DNA of 64,000 nucleotides, taken from positions 2,665,001-2,729,000 of the forward strand of contig NZ_AP023423.1 in assembly GCF_021654335.1 (NCBI RefSeq), given 5' to 3'. This document shows, piece by piece, positions 44,435-53,743 of this stretch; position 1 is the stretch's first letter, and every line of letters starts with the position of its first letter. Source of the DNA: Sideroxyarcus emersonii. Its GTDB lineage: Bacteria > Pseudomonadota > Gammaproteobacteria > Burkholderiales > Gallionellaceae. The position numbers were made by a program, and so were the translations under genes. The notes beneath the pieces are model-generated. The model ran no database searches, had not been told where the DNA came from, and saw only the letters and a list, made by a program, of their open reading frames with translations.

Positions 44435-45277
44435 TTATTCAGCTGCGGCCTTGAGTGCCAGCGCGCGCTGGTAGAGCTCGTTCTTGTTCGCGCCGGTGAC
44501 CTTTACCGCCAGCTGCACCGCCTGTTTCAGCGGCAGTTCTTCCAGCAGCAGCACCAGCGTGCGCTCGGCTTCTGCATCCAGCCCCTCGCGCGCCACCGCG
44601 CCCGCGACCAGCAGCACGAATTCGCCGCGCTGGTTGTTGGAATCACTGTTCAGCCACTCCAGCGCCTCGCCGAGCTTGCAGCGGTGGATGCTTTCGAACA
44701 GCTTGGTGACCTCGCGTGCGAACACGATCTCGCGCTCGGCGCCGAACACGGCCTGCAGGTCCGCCGTGCATTCCAGGATGCGGTGCGGCGCTTCGTAGAA
44801 CACCAGCGTGTAAGGGTGCTCCGCCAGCCCTTGCAGCGCGCTGCGCCGTGCGCCGGGCTTGTTCGGCAGGAAGCCGTAGAACAGGAAATGCGGCGCGCTC
44901 AGCCCGGAGGCGGAGAGGGCGGCAACGGCGGCGCTCGCGCCCGGGATGGGGATCACGCGGAAACCCGCCGCCCGCACCGCTTCCACCAGCACCGCGCCGG
45001 GATCGCTCACCGCCGGTGTCCCGGCGTCGGTCACCAGCGCCACGTTCTGACCCTGCTGGAGCAGGGCGATGACTTTCTCCGCCGCACCGCGTTCGTTGTG
45101 CTGGTGCAGCGCCAGCAGGCGCGCATCGGCTATGCCGTGGTGTTGCAGCAGGTGCCGGGTGTTGCGGGTGTCTTCGGCCGCGATGGTGTCGGCTGCGCCG
45201 AGTACCTCCAGCGCCCGCAGGGTGATGTCACTTAGATTTCCAATCGGGGTGGCGACTACATATAATGCGCATTCCAA
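44435..45277 (-). CDS. rsmI: 16S rRNA 2'-O-methyltransferase RsmI (non-ATG start)
   Basis: This encodes about 280 aa. It methylates the 2'-OH of C1402 in 16S rRNA. The tetrapyrrole-methylase-type fold shows LYVVATPIGNLSDITLRALEVL, EDTRNTRHLLQHHGI and VALVTDAGTPAVSDPG. There is no ATG before the core. The most likely start is TTG 45277, with AGG 6 bases upstream; another TTG at 45299-45301 overlaps the divergent lpoA gene. It is divergent from lpoA with starts less than 20 bases apart. Confidence 0.94.
   Translation of the reverse strand: MECALYVVATPIGNLSDITLRALEVLGAADTIAAEDTRNTRHLLQHHGIADARLLALHQHNERGAAEKVIALLQQGQNVALVTDAGTPAVSDPGAVLVEAVRAAGFRVIPIPGASAAVAALSASGLSAPHFLFYGFLPNKPGARRSALQGLAEHPYTLVFYEAPHRILECTADLQAVFGAEREIVFAREVTKLFESIHRCKLGEALEWLNSDSNNQRGEFVLLVAGAVAREGLDAEAERTLVLLLEELPLKQAVQLAVKVTGANKNELYQRALALKAAAE
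45237..45266 (+). promoter_or_regulatory. Sigma-70-type promoter for lpoA
   Basis: TTTCCA and a perfect TATAAT are separated by 18 bases. The -10 ends 29 bases before the lpoA start. It lies inside the 5' coding part of the divergent rsmI gene. Confidence 0.6.
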
Positions 45278-45295
45278 TTTTTGCCTGGTCTCGAT

Positions 45296-46435
45296 ATGCA
45301 ACGTTTCGCCTCGCTTCTCGCACTTGCTTCCCTGTTGATCGGGTCACTATACGTGAGCGCCCCGGCAGGCGCCACTCCGGACACTTCCGGTTCCGCCGTT
45401 GCCGCTGCAGCCACCCTTCCCGTCACTGCGGCGATGGCCGCTTCTGCGCCCGCTGCCGCACCGAGCGCAGCCCCCGTACCGCATATCGCCCTGTTGCTGC
45501 CGCTGAAATCGCCCTATTACGCCAAGGCCGCCGATGCCGTGCGTCAGGGCTTCCTGGCTGCAGCCAGCAAGGAAGTGCACAGCCTGCCGGTGCGCGTCTA
45601 TCCCTGCACCGACGAGACCACCGAAGTGGTCGCGCTGTACCAGCAAGCCCTGGCCAATGGCGCGATGGCCGTGGCCGGACCGCTGACCCGCAGCGGCGTC
45701 GCCGCGCTGGCCGCAAACCCGTCGCTGACAACGCCGACCCTGGCGATGAATCTGATGGACGGTACCCGCACCGACCATCTGTATTTCTTCGGTCTGCCGG
45801 CCGAGACCGAAGCGCGCCAGGCCGCGCAGCGTGCGACCGCCGCCGGCCTGCTCAGCGCCACCGTGGTTTCGACCAACACCGCCCTGTCCAAACGCCTGGC
45901 GCAGGCGTTCTCCGAGGAGTGGCAGCGTGCGGGTGGCATCCTGCAGCCCGAGATCGTCTATTACGGCGATACGACCCCGCTGAAAGAGCTGCCCCAGGAT
46001 CCGGGCACGTCGGTGTTCCTCGCAGCCGAGGCTGACCAGGCGCGCCTGCTGCGTCCCTACATCAATTCGTCGATCCCGGTCTATGCCACTTCGCAGGTGT
46101 TTACGGGCAACGCCAATACGCTGGCCAACTACGACCTGGCCGATGTGCGTTTCTACGACATGCCGTGGATGCTGCAGCCCGACCATCCGGCCGTGATGAT
46201 CTACCCGCGTGCGGTGCCGGCCTTGTCGCCCGACATGGACAGGCTGTACGCGCTGGGCATCGATGCCTATCGCCTGCTGCAGATGCTGTACGAGCATGAC
46301 CCTGCGAACACGCTGCCGCTGGACGGCGTCACCGGCAAGATCACGCAGAACGGGCATATCTTCCAGCGCGAGGGGATCCTCGCCGTCATGCGCCAGGGAC
46401 AGGCCGTCCCGGTGGACAGCAAGTCGCGCCCATGA
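45296..46435 (+). CDS. lpoA: Penicillin-binding protein activator LpoA-like protein
   Basis: This encodes 379 aa from ATG 45296. A signal peptide (about 1-26, ending APAGA) is followed by an Ala-rich linker and a periplasmic-binding (PBP1-like) fold (HIALLLPLKSPYYAKAADAVRQGF). LpoA activates the PBP1A peptidoglycan synthase. There is no cysteine after the signal peptide, unlike the lipoprotein LpoA of E. coli, and the N-terminal TPR half is missing, so only the C-terminal domain is present. It is in the conserved lpoA-yraN-diaA order. Confidence 0.9.
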   Translation: MQRFASLLALASLLIGSLYVSAPAGATPDTSGSAVAAAATLPVTAAMAASAPAAAPSAAPVPHIALLLPLKSPYYAKAADAVRQGFLAAASKEVHSLPVRVYPCTDETTEVVALYQQALANGAMAVAGPLTRSGVAALAANPSLTTPTLAMNLMDGTRTDHLYFFGLPAETEARQAAQRATAAGLLSATVVSTNTALSKRLAQAFSEEWQRAGGILQPEIVYYGDTTPLKELPQDPGTSVFLAAEADQARLLRPYINSSIPVYATSQVFTGNANTLANYDLADVRFYDMPWMLQPDHPAVMIYPRAVPALSPDMDRLYALGIDAYRLLQMLYEHDPANTLPLDGVTGKITQNGHIFQREGILAVMRQGQAVPVDSKSRP

Positions 46436-46767
46436 AACCCGGCGTTCAGGCCGAACAGCTTGCTGCACAGTTTTTGCAACAACACGGCCTGAAACTGCTC
46501 GACGCCAACTACCGTTGCCGCTTCGGCGAGATCGACCTGATCCTGCGGGATGGAGAAACCCTGGTGTTCGCCGAGGTACGCAAGCGCAGCAGCAGCGATT
46601 TCGGCGGCGCGGCGGCCAGCATAGACCGGCGCAAGCAGCAGCGCCTGATCCTGACCGCACAGCATTACATCGCCTCGTCGCCGGGCGACCGGCCCTGCCG
46701 TTTCGATGCCGTGCTGCTGGATGCCGGCGACCGGATCGAGTGGGTCAAAAATGCTTTTGAGCTTTAA
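46432..46767 (+). CDS. yraN: YraN family (UPF0102) nuclease-fold protein
   Basis: This encodes 111 aa. Motifs GVQAEQLAAQFLQQHGLKLLDANYRCRFGEIDLILRDG and LVFAEVRKRSS give the E...D-x(n)-E-x-K-like PD-(D/E)XK core of the family. Its function is unknown; the fold resembles endonucleases. It overlaps lpoA by 4 bases. Confidence 0.94.
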   Translation: MKPGVQAEQLAAQFLQQHGLKLLDANYRCRFGEIDLILRDGETLVFAEVRKRSSSDFGGAAASIDRRKQQRLILTAQHYIASSPGDRPCRFDAVLLDAGDRIEWVKNAFEL

Positions 46768-47396
<629 letters not shown>

Positions 47397-47397
<1 letters not shown>

Positions 47398-47975
47398 TGC
47401 GTTACTGTTTCTTGTTGCTGGCCGGGCTGCTGGTTCCGTTGCAGGGCTGCGTCACACCGGTGGTGGCTGCCGGGGTCGGTGCCGGCGCTGCCGCCATGAG
47501 CGCCGACGCGGACCGCCGCACCACGGGCACCATCGTCGAGGACGACTCGATCGAGAGCAAGGCGCAGAAGCGCATCGAGGAGAAGTACAAGGACACCGCG
47601 CATGTCAGCGTGACCGCGTATAACCGCTTTGCCCTCGTCACCGGCTCCGCGCCGAGCGAAGATGCGAAGATGGACATCGAGCGCATCGTCGGCAGCATCC
47701 CCAACGTCAAGGGCATCGCCAACGAACTGCTGGTTGGCAGCGCTGCCGCCAACAAGACTTCGAGCAGCGGTGATGCACGCATCACGGCCAACGTGAAGAT
47801 CCGCTTCGTGCGCAGCAAGGCCCTCAAGGCGGACAGCGTGAAAGTGGTGACGGAGAACAGCGTGGTATACCTGATGGGCCTGGTCACCCGTGCCGAAGCC
47901 GATGCCGCTTCGGACATCGCCAGCACCACTGCGGGTGTACAAAAAGTCGTGCGCGTATTCGAGTACATAGACTGA
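47397..47975 (+). CDS. dolP: BON-domain outer membrane lipoprotein (DolP/YraP-like)
   Basis: This encodes 192 aa from ATG 47397 (a GGAGG lies 6 bases upstream; the codon just before is also ATG). The lipobox LVPLQGC gives a lipoprotein. Two BON domains follow (about 65-118 and 125-190, e.g. KVVTENSVVYLMGLVTRAEADAA). BON proteins such as DolP support outer-membrane integrity at division. It starts on the last base of the SIS gene stop. Confidence 0.9.
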
Positions 47976-47976
47976 A

Positions 47977-48465
47977 GTGAAATATCCCGCCCCCAGCTTC
48001 GAGAGCAAGATCTGCACGGCTGAAGAACTCGCCGCCAGGGTCGCGCTGTTGCCTCGCCCGCTGGTCTTCACCAACGGCTGCTTCGACGTGCTGCACCGCG
48101 GCCACGTCACTTACCTGGCGCAGGCGCGCGCGCTGGGGTTCTCGCTCATCGTCGGCGTCAACAGCGATGCCTCAGTGAAGCGCCAGGGCAAGGGCGACGA
48201 CCGCCCGATCAATGCCGAGCAGGACCGCATGGCGGTGCTGGCCGCACTGGAATCGGTGAGCCTGGTGGTGAAGTTCGACGAGGATACCCCGCTCAACCTC
48301 ATCCTCGCCTGCAAGCCCGACGTGCTGGTAAAGGGCGGCGACTGGAAACCGGCGAACATCGTCGGCAGCAAGGAAGTGACCATCTGGGGCGGCACGGTGC
48401 ACAGCATTCCTTTCCTGCACGAACGCTCCACCACCGCATTACTTAAAAAGATACGTTCGCTATGA
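47977..48465 (+). CDS. rfaE2: D-glycero-beta-D-manno-heptose 1-phosphate adenylyltransferase
   Basis: This encodes 162 aa from a GTG start at 47977. It is the nucleotidyltransferase half of HldE, making ADP-heptose for the LPS core. The HxGH motif is in TNGCFDVLHRGHVTYLAQARALG. The first half of the bifunctional enzyme (kinase) is encoded elsewhere. It lies one base after the BON gene stop. Confidence 0.92.
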   Translation: MKYPAPSFESKICTAEELAARVALLPRPLVFTNGCFDVLHRGHVTYLAQARALGFSLIVGVNSDASVKRQGKGDDRPINAEQDRMAVLAALESVSLVVKFDEDTPLNLILACKPDVLVKGGDWKPANIVGSKEVTIWGGTVHSIPFLHERSTTALLKKIRSL

Positions 48466-48809
48466 TACCCACCGAGATCACCCTGCATCAGCAATCCAGA
48501 GTACTGGAGATCGCCTTCGAGGACGGCGCGCGCTACAAGCTGCCGTTCGAGTTCCTGCGCGTGTATTCACCTTCGGCCGAAGTGCGCGGCCACGGCCCGG
48601 GGCAAGAAGTCCTGCAAGTCGGCAAGCGCAACGTGCTGCTCACCGACATCGAGCCGGCCGGCAGCTACGCCATCAAGCTGACCTTCGACGACGGTCACGA
48701 CAGCGGCCTGTACACCTGGGAATATCTGTATGAACTGGGCAAGTATCACGATGCCATGTGGCACGATTACCTGACCAGGCTGGAAGCCGCCGGCGCTTCG
48801 CGCGATTGA
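48462..48809 (+). CDS. DUF971 domain protein
   Basis: This encodes 115 aa. The family is the gamma-butyrobetaine hydroxylase-like N-terminal domain standing alone: FEDGARYKLPFEFLRVYSPSAEVRGHGPG, then IEPAGSYAIKLTFDDGHDSGLYTWEYLYEL. Its function is unknown; it is commonly found beside ubiE in betaproteobacteria. It overlaps rfaE2 by 4 bases. Confidence 0.92.
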   Translation: MIPTEITLHQQSRVLEIAFEDGARYKLPFEFLRVYSPSAEVRGHGPGQEVLQVGKRNVLLTDIEPAGSYAIKLTFDDGHDSGLYTWEYLYELGKYHDAMWHDYLTRLEAAGASRD

Positions 48810-48824
48810 GCTCAATTAACATCC

Positions 48825-48907
48825 GTTCGCCCAGAGCCTGATGGAACTGCTAACCATTCGACCAAGCCCGCAAGCGGGCAAGTCGCGGGTTATGTCGAAG
48901 GACGAAC
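48825..48907. repeat. Nested inverted repeat upstream of ubiE
   Basis: GTTCG/CGAAC (48825-48829, 48903-48907), TTCGAC/GTCGAA (48857-48862, 48894-48899) and GCCCGC-AA-GCGGGC (48866-48879) nest inside each other. It fills most of the 121-base gap between the DUF971 gene and ubiE. It resembles a degenerate intergenic palindromic element. Confidence 0.5.
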
Positions 48908-48930
48908 ACCTACAAACATAGGAGCAGCAC

Positions 48931-49662
48931 ATGGCAAACACCCATTTCGGTTTTCAAACCGTCGCCGAAGAAGAAAAGGCCAAGAAGGTCGCCGGCGTAT
49001 TTACTTCCGTCGCCAGCAAATACGACATCATGAACGACCTGATGTCGGTGGGCCTGCACCGTATCTGGAAGCCGTTTGCAGTGGGTCTCGCCAATGTGCA
49101 TGAAGGCCAGCGCGTGCTGGATGTAGCCGGCGGCTCGGGCGACCTGACCAGGCTGTTCCTGAAGAAGGTCGGCAGCAGCGGCCAGGTGGTGCTCACCGAC
49201 ATCAACAATGCCATGCTGCGCGTGGGCCGCGACCGCCTGCTCGACGAAGGCATCACCACGCCGACCGCCCAATGCGACGCCGAACACCTGCCCTTCCCCG
49301 ACAACTACTTCGACTGCGTCAGCATCGCCTTCGGCCTGCGCAACGTCACCCACAAGGATGCCGCGCTGCGCGAGATGCGCCGCGTGCTCAAGCCGGGCGG
49401 CCGCGTGATCGTGCTGGAGTTCTCCAAGGTGGCCAAGCCGCTGGAAAAAGCCTACGACCTTTACTCCTTCAAGCTGCTACCCAAGATGGGCGAGATCATC
49501 GCCAACGACGCCGACAGCTACCGCTACCTGGCCGAATCCATCCGCATGCATCCGGGACAGGAAGAGCTGAAGCAGATGATGGTCGATGCCGGGCTGGAGC
49601 GAGTCGAGTACTTCAACATGACTGGTGGGGTGGTGGCGGTGCATCGCGGGTATAAGCTGTAG
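48931..49662 (+). CDS. ubiE: Ubiquinone/menaquinone C-methyltransferase UbiE
   Basis: This encodes 243 aa. It methylates the quinone ring (DDMQ to DMQ). The SAM motifs are [20 protein letters not shown] and the UbiE signatures [37 protein letters not shown] and [26 protein letters not shown] lies about 7 bases upstream. The usual partner ubiB lies 2.5 kb downstream. Confidence 0.97.
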   Translation: MANTHFGFQTVAEEEKAKKVAGVFTSVASKYDIMNDLMSVGLHRIWKPFAVGLANVHEGQRVLDVAGGSGDLTRLFLKKVGSSGQVVLTDINNAMLRVGRDRLLDEGITTPTAQCDAEHLPFPDNYFDCVSIAFGLRNVTHKDAALREMRRVLKPGGRVIVLEFSKVAKPLEKAYDLYSFKLLPKMGEIIANDADSYRYLAESIRMHPGQEELKQMMVDAGLERVEYFNMTGGVVAVHRGYKL

Positions 49663-49682
49663 GGCAATTTGTCTTTAAGGTC

Positions 49683-50177
49683 ATGACTAGCGCCTCCGCA
49701 CGAGCTGACTTCTTCGATGCATCTGCGCTTGCAAAGGTGTTTACTGATGAGCCAGGTTCAAACATCGTTAGAGAATACTGGAATAGCCGTGCAACGAAAT
49801 ATACAACTCCGTTTTGTTTCTATGAGGCAATGAATGTTCTTAAGGGAAAATGGAAGCATAAGGGCAAACTTTCAGTCACGCAGTACCTCGATGCTGCTTT
49901 TCGGCTTACGGCTTGGTACGGAGCTTCGTCCAGCCAAATCAATGACCTCAACTTCGCAGATCCCCTGACATTTGCCGAAACAAAAAAGCTAGCGGAACGA
50001 AATGGGCTCGATTTGTCTGATGCCTTCCAGATCATGAGTGTAAAACTTGGCTACTTTTCTGCCCTAGTCAATGATTCTGCTACTGTCCTCGTAACCGCAG
50101 ACAATGAGCTTGCCAAGGCTGCAAGACTTGAGGGACTTCATGTTTGGAACCTTATGTTTGAGCCTCCTCCCAATTGA
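49683..50177 (+). CDS. PIN domain protein, orphan VapC-like
   Basis: This encodes 164 aa. The PIN nuclease acidic residues lie in RADFFDASALAKVF (first Asp), FCFYEAMNVLKG (Glu), LDLSDAFQIMSV (Asp) and LVTADNELAKAARLEG (Asp). VapC-type PIN proteins cleave tRNA or rRNA. There is no small antitoxin gene before or after it. It is AT-richer than its neighbours and splits ubiE from the Tim44-ubiB part, so it probably arrived by transfer. The ribosome site is poor. Confidence 0.85.
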   Translation: MTSASARADFFDASALAKVFTDEPGSNIVREYWNSRATKYTTPFCFYEAMNVLKGKWKHKGKLSVTQYLDAAFRLTAWYGASSSQINDLNFADPLTFAETKKLAERNGLDLSDAFQIMSVKLGYFSALVNDSATVLVTADNELAKAARLEGLHVWNLMFEPPPN

Positions 50178-50216
50178 TGTTTTGTATTCCTTTTTTATTC
50201 ATTAGCAGGTATCACT

Positions 50217-50558
50217 ATGAGCGGTTTACCCAAATGCCCCAAATGCAGTTCCGAATATACCTACGAAGACGGTGCCAACTACGTCTGCCCTGAATGCGCG
50301 CATGAATGGTCGAAGGATGCACCCGCCGCAGCAGGCGAAGAAGCGAAGGTATTCAAGGATGCGTTCGGCAACGTGCTGGTCGATGGCGACTCCGTGACGG
50401 TGATCAAGGACCTGAAGATCAAGGGTTCGTCTTCGGTGGTGAAGGTCGGCACCAAGGTGAAGAACATCCGCCTGGTGGATGGCGACCATGACATCGATTG
50501 CAAGATCGACGGCATCGGGGCGATGCAGCTGAAGACCGCGTTCGTCAAAAAGGCTTAG
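50217..50558 (+). CDS. yjdM: YjdM/PhnA family zinc-ribbon protein
   Basis: This encodes 113 aa. The N-terminal zinc ribbon is [25 protein letters not shown]. The C-terminal beta domain is [52 protein letters not shown]. The name PhnA (alkylphosphonate) is historical; its function is unknown. The plain RBS and GC-rich sequence fit the host. It lies 40 bases after the PIN gene. Confidence 0.94.
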   Translation: MSGLPKCPKCSSEYTYEDGANYVCPECAHEWSKDAPAAAGEEAKVFKDAFGNVLVDGDSVTVIKDLKIKGSSSVVKVGTKVKNIRLVDGDHDIDCKIDGIGAMQLKTAFVKKA

Positions 50559-50561
50559 GGA

Positions 50562-51206
50562 TTGACGGGCCTGGCGATACCGCCCGGTAATTCCGCGCCG
50601 GATCTGCTCTACAGCGACGAGTCGCTGCTGGTGGCCGTCAAGCCTGCCGGATTGCTGGCCGTGCCGGGTCGTGGCGCGGACAAACAGGATTGCCTTTCCT
50701 TGCGCCTGCAGCAGGAATTCCCGGATGTGCTGGTGGTCCATCGCCTGGATATGGCCACTTCCGGCTTGCTGGTGTTTGCGCGTGGCGTCTCAATGCAGCG
50801 GCGCCTGTCGAACATGTTTCGCGATCGCGAGGTGGACAAGCGCTACGTGGCAGTGGTGGCCGGCCGGCTGGAACCTGCGGCAGGCGAAGTGGATCTGCCC
50901 ATTGCCGCCGATTGGCCGAATCGTCCTTTGCGCAAAATCGATGCCGTGGCAGGTAAGCCATCGCTCACGCGCTATCGCAGCTTGTCACATGGGGTCGATT
51001 GCACGCGTGTCGAACTGGAGCCGGTCACCGGTCGCACCCACCAGTTGCGCATCCACATGGCGGCCATCGGCCACCCCATTCTCGGCGACGCACTGTATGG
51101 CGATAGTGCCAGTGCGCCCCGGTTGCTGCTGCATGCCTGTTCGCTGGGCTTTGCCCATCCCCTGAGCGGCGCTCCATTGAACTTTAGCCATCCGCCCCCA
51201 TTCTGA
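50562..51206 (+). CDS. RluA-family pseudouridine synthase (TTG start)
   Basis: This encodes 214 aa from TTG 50562, right after the yjdM stop. RluA-type enzymes isomerise uridine to pseudouridine in rRNA and tRNA. The catalytic motif VVHRLDMATSGLLVFA contains the Asp; GRTHQLRIHMAAIGHPILGD is the second signature. It is short and lacks an S4 domain, as in RluA itself. The specific RNA target cannot be assigned. Confidence 0.88.
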   Translation: MTGLAIPPGNSAPDLLYSDESLLVAVKPAGLLAVPGRGADKQDCLSLRLQQEFPDVLVVHRLDMATSGLLVFARGVSMQRRLSNMFRDREVDKRYVAVVAGRLEPAAGEVDLPIAADWPNRPLRKIDAVAGKPSLTRYRSLSHGVDCTRVELEPVTGRTHQLRIHMAAIGHPILGDALYGDSASAPRLLLHACSLGFAHPLSGAPLNFSHPPPF

Positions 51207-51315
51207 TGACTGCTTCATTTTGAACATTCGTCCGTATCCTGATGCAGGGTCAGGCAGCGCCGCTGCAGCTGCTATACTCTTCTGTCGTTGTTATGAACAC
51301 ACTAGAAGGAATCAA

Positions 51316-52152
51316 ATGAAACGCTTCACCATCCTGTTGACCATCGTTCTGACCAGTCTTTCCCTGTTTGCCGCGAATGCGGAGGCCAAGCGCTTCGGCG
51401 GCGGTGGCAGCTTCGGCAAACAACGCACCATGAGCGCACCCGTGCAGAAAGCCCCGGCCGCCGCCCCGGCAACGTCACCTGCGCAGCCCGCCATGGCCCC
51501 ACAGCCTGCCGGCAACCGCTGGCTCGGTCCGCTGGCCGGCCTGGCCATCGGCGCTGGGCTGGGTGCCTTGTTCGCGCATTTCGGCATGGGCGAAGGCATG
51601 GGTTCCTTGCTGATGATCATGCTGGCCGTCTTCGCCGTGATGTTCCTGGTCTCGATGTTCCGCCGCAAGCAGGAACCGGCGATGCAATACGCCGGGGCAG
51701 GCGCACCGTATGGCGGCGCCCAGGAGCCGGTGCAACAGCCTTATGACGGCAATGTGGCGGCACCTGTGGCCGCGGCCAATATCCCGGCCGATTTCCCGGT
51801 GGAAAGCTTCCTGCGCAGCGCCAAGACTTCGTTCATCCGCCTGCAGGCCGCGAACGACCGCAAGGACCTGGACGACATCCGCGAATATACGACGCCGGAG
51901 ATGTTCGCCGAGGTTTCCATGCAATTGCAGGAGCGAGGCGATGCACCGCAAAAGACCGATGTGGTCGTCGTCAATGCCGAGCTGCTGGAAGTGGTGACCG
52001 AGAACGACCACGCCATTGCCAGCGTGCGCATGAGCGGTCAGCTGCGCGAGAACAACGGTGCGCCGGAGAGCTTCGACGAGATCTGGCATGTGCAGAAGAA
52101 CCTGAAAGACGACAAGTCGGTCTGGCTGCTGGCCGGAATCCAGCAGGTTTAA
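51316..52152 (+). CDS. Tim44-like domain membrane protein
   Basis: This encodes 278 aa from ATG 51316, with AGAAGGA 5 bases upstream. The signal-like hydrophobic start (about 1-24) is followed by an RFGGGGSFGKQRTM motif typical of the family, a Pro/Ala-rich region, two hydrophobic segments (about 78-96 and 98-116), then a Tim44-like domain (about 160-278: VESFLRSAKTSFIRLQAANDRKDLDDIREYTTPEMF). The function is unknown; it is often found near ubiB in betaproteobacteria. A terminator follows. Confidence 0.9.
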   Translation: MKRFTILLTIVLTSLSLFAANAEAKRFGGGGSFGKQRTMSAPVQKAPAAAPATSPAQPAMAPQPAGNRWLGPLAGLAIGAGLGALFAHFGMGEGMGSLLMIMLAVFAVMFLVSMFRRKQEPAMQYAGAGAPYGGAQEPVQQPYDGNVAAPVAAANIPADFPVESFLRSAKTSFIRLQAANDRKDLDDIREYTTPEMFAEVSMQLQERGDAPQKTDVVVVNAELLEVVTENDHAIASVRMSGQLRENNGAPESFDEIWHVQKNLKDDKSVWLLAGIQQV

Positions 52153-52174
52153 ACGCAAAGTACAGTAAACTAAC

Positions 52175-52205
52175 GGGCATGGCGCGATCCGCCGTGCCCT
52201 TTTTT
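52175..52205 (+). terminator. Intrinsic terminator after the Tim44-like gene
   Basis: GGGCATGGCG pairs with CGCCGTGCCC around CGATC and is followed by six T. It lies 22 bases after the stop and 18 bases before the ubiB start, so ubiB would need readthrough or a promoter further inside. Confidence 0.85.
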
Positions 52206-52222
52206 ACTTGAACTCTTTGTAA

Positions 52223-53743
52223 ATGCGTTTTTTCCGCTTACTCAAGATCATTTTCGTCGTTCTGCGTTTCGGCCTGGACGAGTTTTTGCTGGCGCATGAA
52301 CGCACGAGCTGGCTGCTTCGTCCGCTCAACTGGCTGCTGTTCTTCCGCGATTGCTCGCGTCCGCGCGCTGAGCGCCTGCGGCTGGCGCTGGAGACCCTGG
52401 GACCGATCTTCGTCAAGTTCGGGCAGATGCTTTCCACCCGTCGCGACCTGATCCCGACCGACATTGCCGATGAGCTGGCCAAGCTGCAGGATCGGGTGCC
52501 GCCGTTCTCTTCCGATTTGGCGGTCAACCTGATTGAAGCGGCTTATGGCAAGGGATTGCATGATGTGTTTGCCGAATTCGATCTGACACCGGTGGCCAGT
52601 GCCTCGGTGGCCCAGGTACATTTTGCGGTGTTGCCGGATGGCCGCGAGGTGGCGGTGAAGATCCTGCGCCCGGGTATCGCCAGCATCATAGGCCACGATG
52701 TGGCGCTGTTGCAGATTTGCGCCGGTTTGATCGAACGCTGGTGGGAAGATGGCAAGCGCCTGAAGCCGAAGCTGGTGGTTGCCGAGTTTGAAAAATACCT
52801 GCATGACGAACTCGACATGATGCGCGAATCGGCCAATGCCAGCCAGCTGCGGCGCAATTTCGCCGATGCCAGGCTGCTGCTGGTGCCCGAAGTCTACTGG
52901 GACTGGTGCTCCGTGCAAGTGATGGTGATGGAGCGCATGCACGGCATCCCCATCAGCCAGATCGGTGCCCTGCGCACGGCCGGGATCGACCTGTCCAGGC
53001 TGGCGGCCCGCGGAGTCGAGATCTTTTATACGCAAGTGTTCCGCGACGGCTTCTTCCACGCCGACATGCATCCCGGCAACATCCTGGTGGCGCATGACGG
53101 ACGCTATGTGGCGCTGGATTTCGGCATCATGGGTACGCTCACCGACACCGACAAGAATTATCTCGCGCAGAACTTCATCGCCTTCTTCAACCGCGATTAC
53201 AAGCGCGTCGCCGAATTGCACATCGAGTCGGGCTGGGCGCCTGCCGCCACGCGCGTGGATGAGTTCGAAGCGGCGATCCGTTCGGTGTGCGAGCCCATCT
53301 TCGACAAGCCGCTGCGCGATGTTTCGTTCGGCAAGGTGCTGCTGCGCCTGTTCCAGACCTCGCGCCGTTTCGGCATCGAGGTCCAGCCGCAACTGGTGCT
53401 GCTGCAGAAGACCCTGCTCAACATCGAGGGCCTGGGCTTGCAGCTGGATCCCGATCTTGACCTGTGGAAGACCGCCAAGCCTTGGCTGGAGCGCTGGATG
53501 AGCGAGCAGATCGGCTGGCGCGGTTTCCTCAGGAGCTTGCGCGCGGAGGCGCCGCAATATGCGAGCCTGTTGCCGCAACTGCCGCGCCTGCTGCACCAGC
53601 GATTGCAAGCCGATCCTGCCGAATCGCTACCCTTGCTGCGCGAGTTGCTTGCACAAGAAAAAAAGCGCAATGCCTGGCTATCGGTCATTGCGCTTTTATT
53701 GACGGCATCGCTGCTGTTCGCCGTCTTTACCTATCTGGCTTAA
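52223..53743 (+). CDS. ubiB: Ubiquinone biosynthesis protein UbiB (ADCK-like ATPase)
   Basis: This encodes 506 aa. It is an atypical kinase-fold protein needed for ubiquinone synthesis. The KxGQ motif (KFGQMLSTR at 65-73), the Ala-rich loop [34 protein letters not shown] and ALDFGIMG are conserved. Two C-terminal hydrophobic segments ([20 protein letters not shown]) anchor it to the membrane. A terminator for the convergent ParA gene is embedded in this end of the gene. The stop overlaps the ParA-gene stop by 4 bases. Confidence 0.97.
   Translation: MRFFRLLKIIFVVLRFGLDEFLLAHERTSWLLRPLNWLLFFRDCSRPRAERLRLALETLGPIFVKFGQMLSTRRDLIPTDIADELAKLQDRVPPFSSDLAVNLIEAAYGKGLHDVFAEFDLTPVASASVAQVHFAVLPDGREVAVKILRPGIASIIGHDVALLQICAGLIERWWEDGKRLKPKLVVAEFEKYLHDELDMMRESANASQLRRNFADARLLLVPEVYWDWCSVQVMVMERMHGIPISQIGALRTAGIDLSRLAARGVEIFYTQVFRDGFFHADMHPGNILVAHDGRYVALDFGIMGTLTDTDKNYLAQNFIAFFNRDYKRVAELHIESGWAPAATRVDEFEAAIRSVCEPIFDKPLRDVSFGKVLLRLFQTSRRFGIEVQPQLVLLQKTLLNIEGLGLQLDPDLDLWKTAKPWLERWMSEQIGWRGFLRSLRAEAPQYASLLPQLPRLLHQRLQADPAESLPLLRELLAQEKKRNAWLSVIALLLTASLLFAVFTYLA
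53661..53697 (-). terminator. Terminator of the ParA-like gene, embedded in ubiB coding sequence
   Basis: AAAAGCGCAATG pairs exactly with CATTGCGCTTTT (12 bp, loop of 13), followed on the minus strand by TTTC. It lies 43 bases beyond the ParA-like stop and within the ubiB C-terminal codons. Confidence 0.8.
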
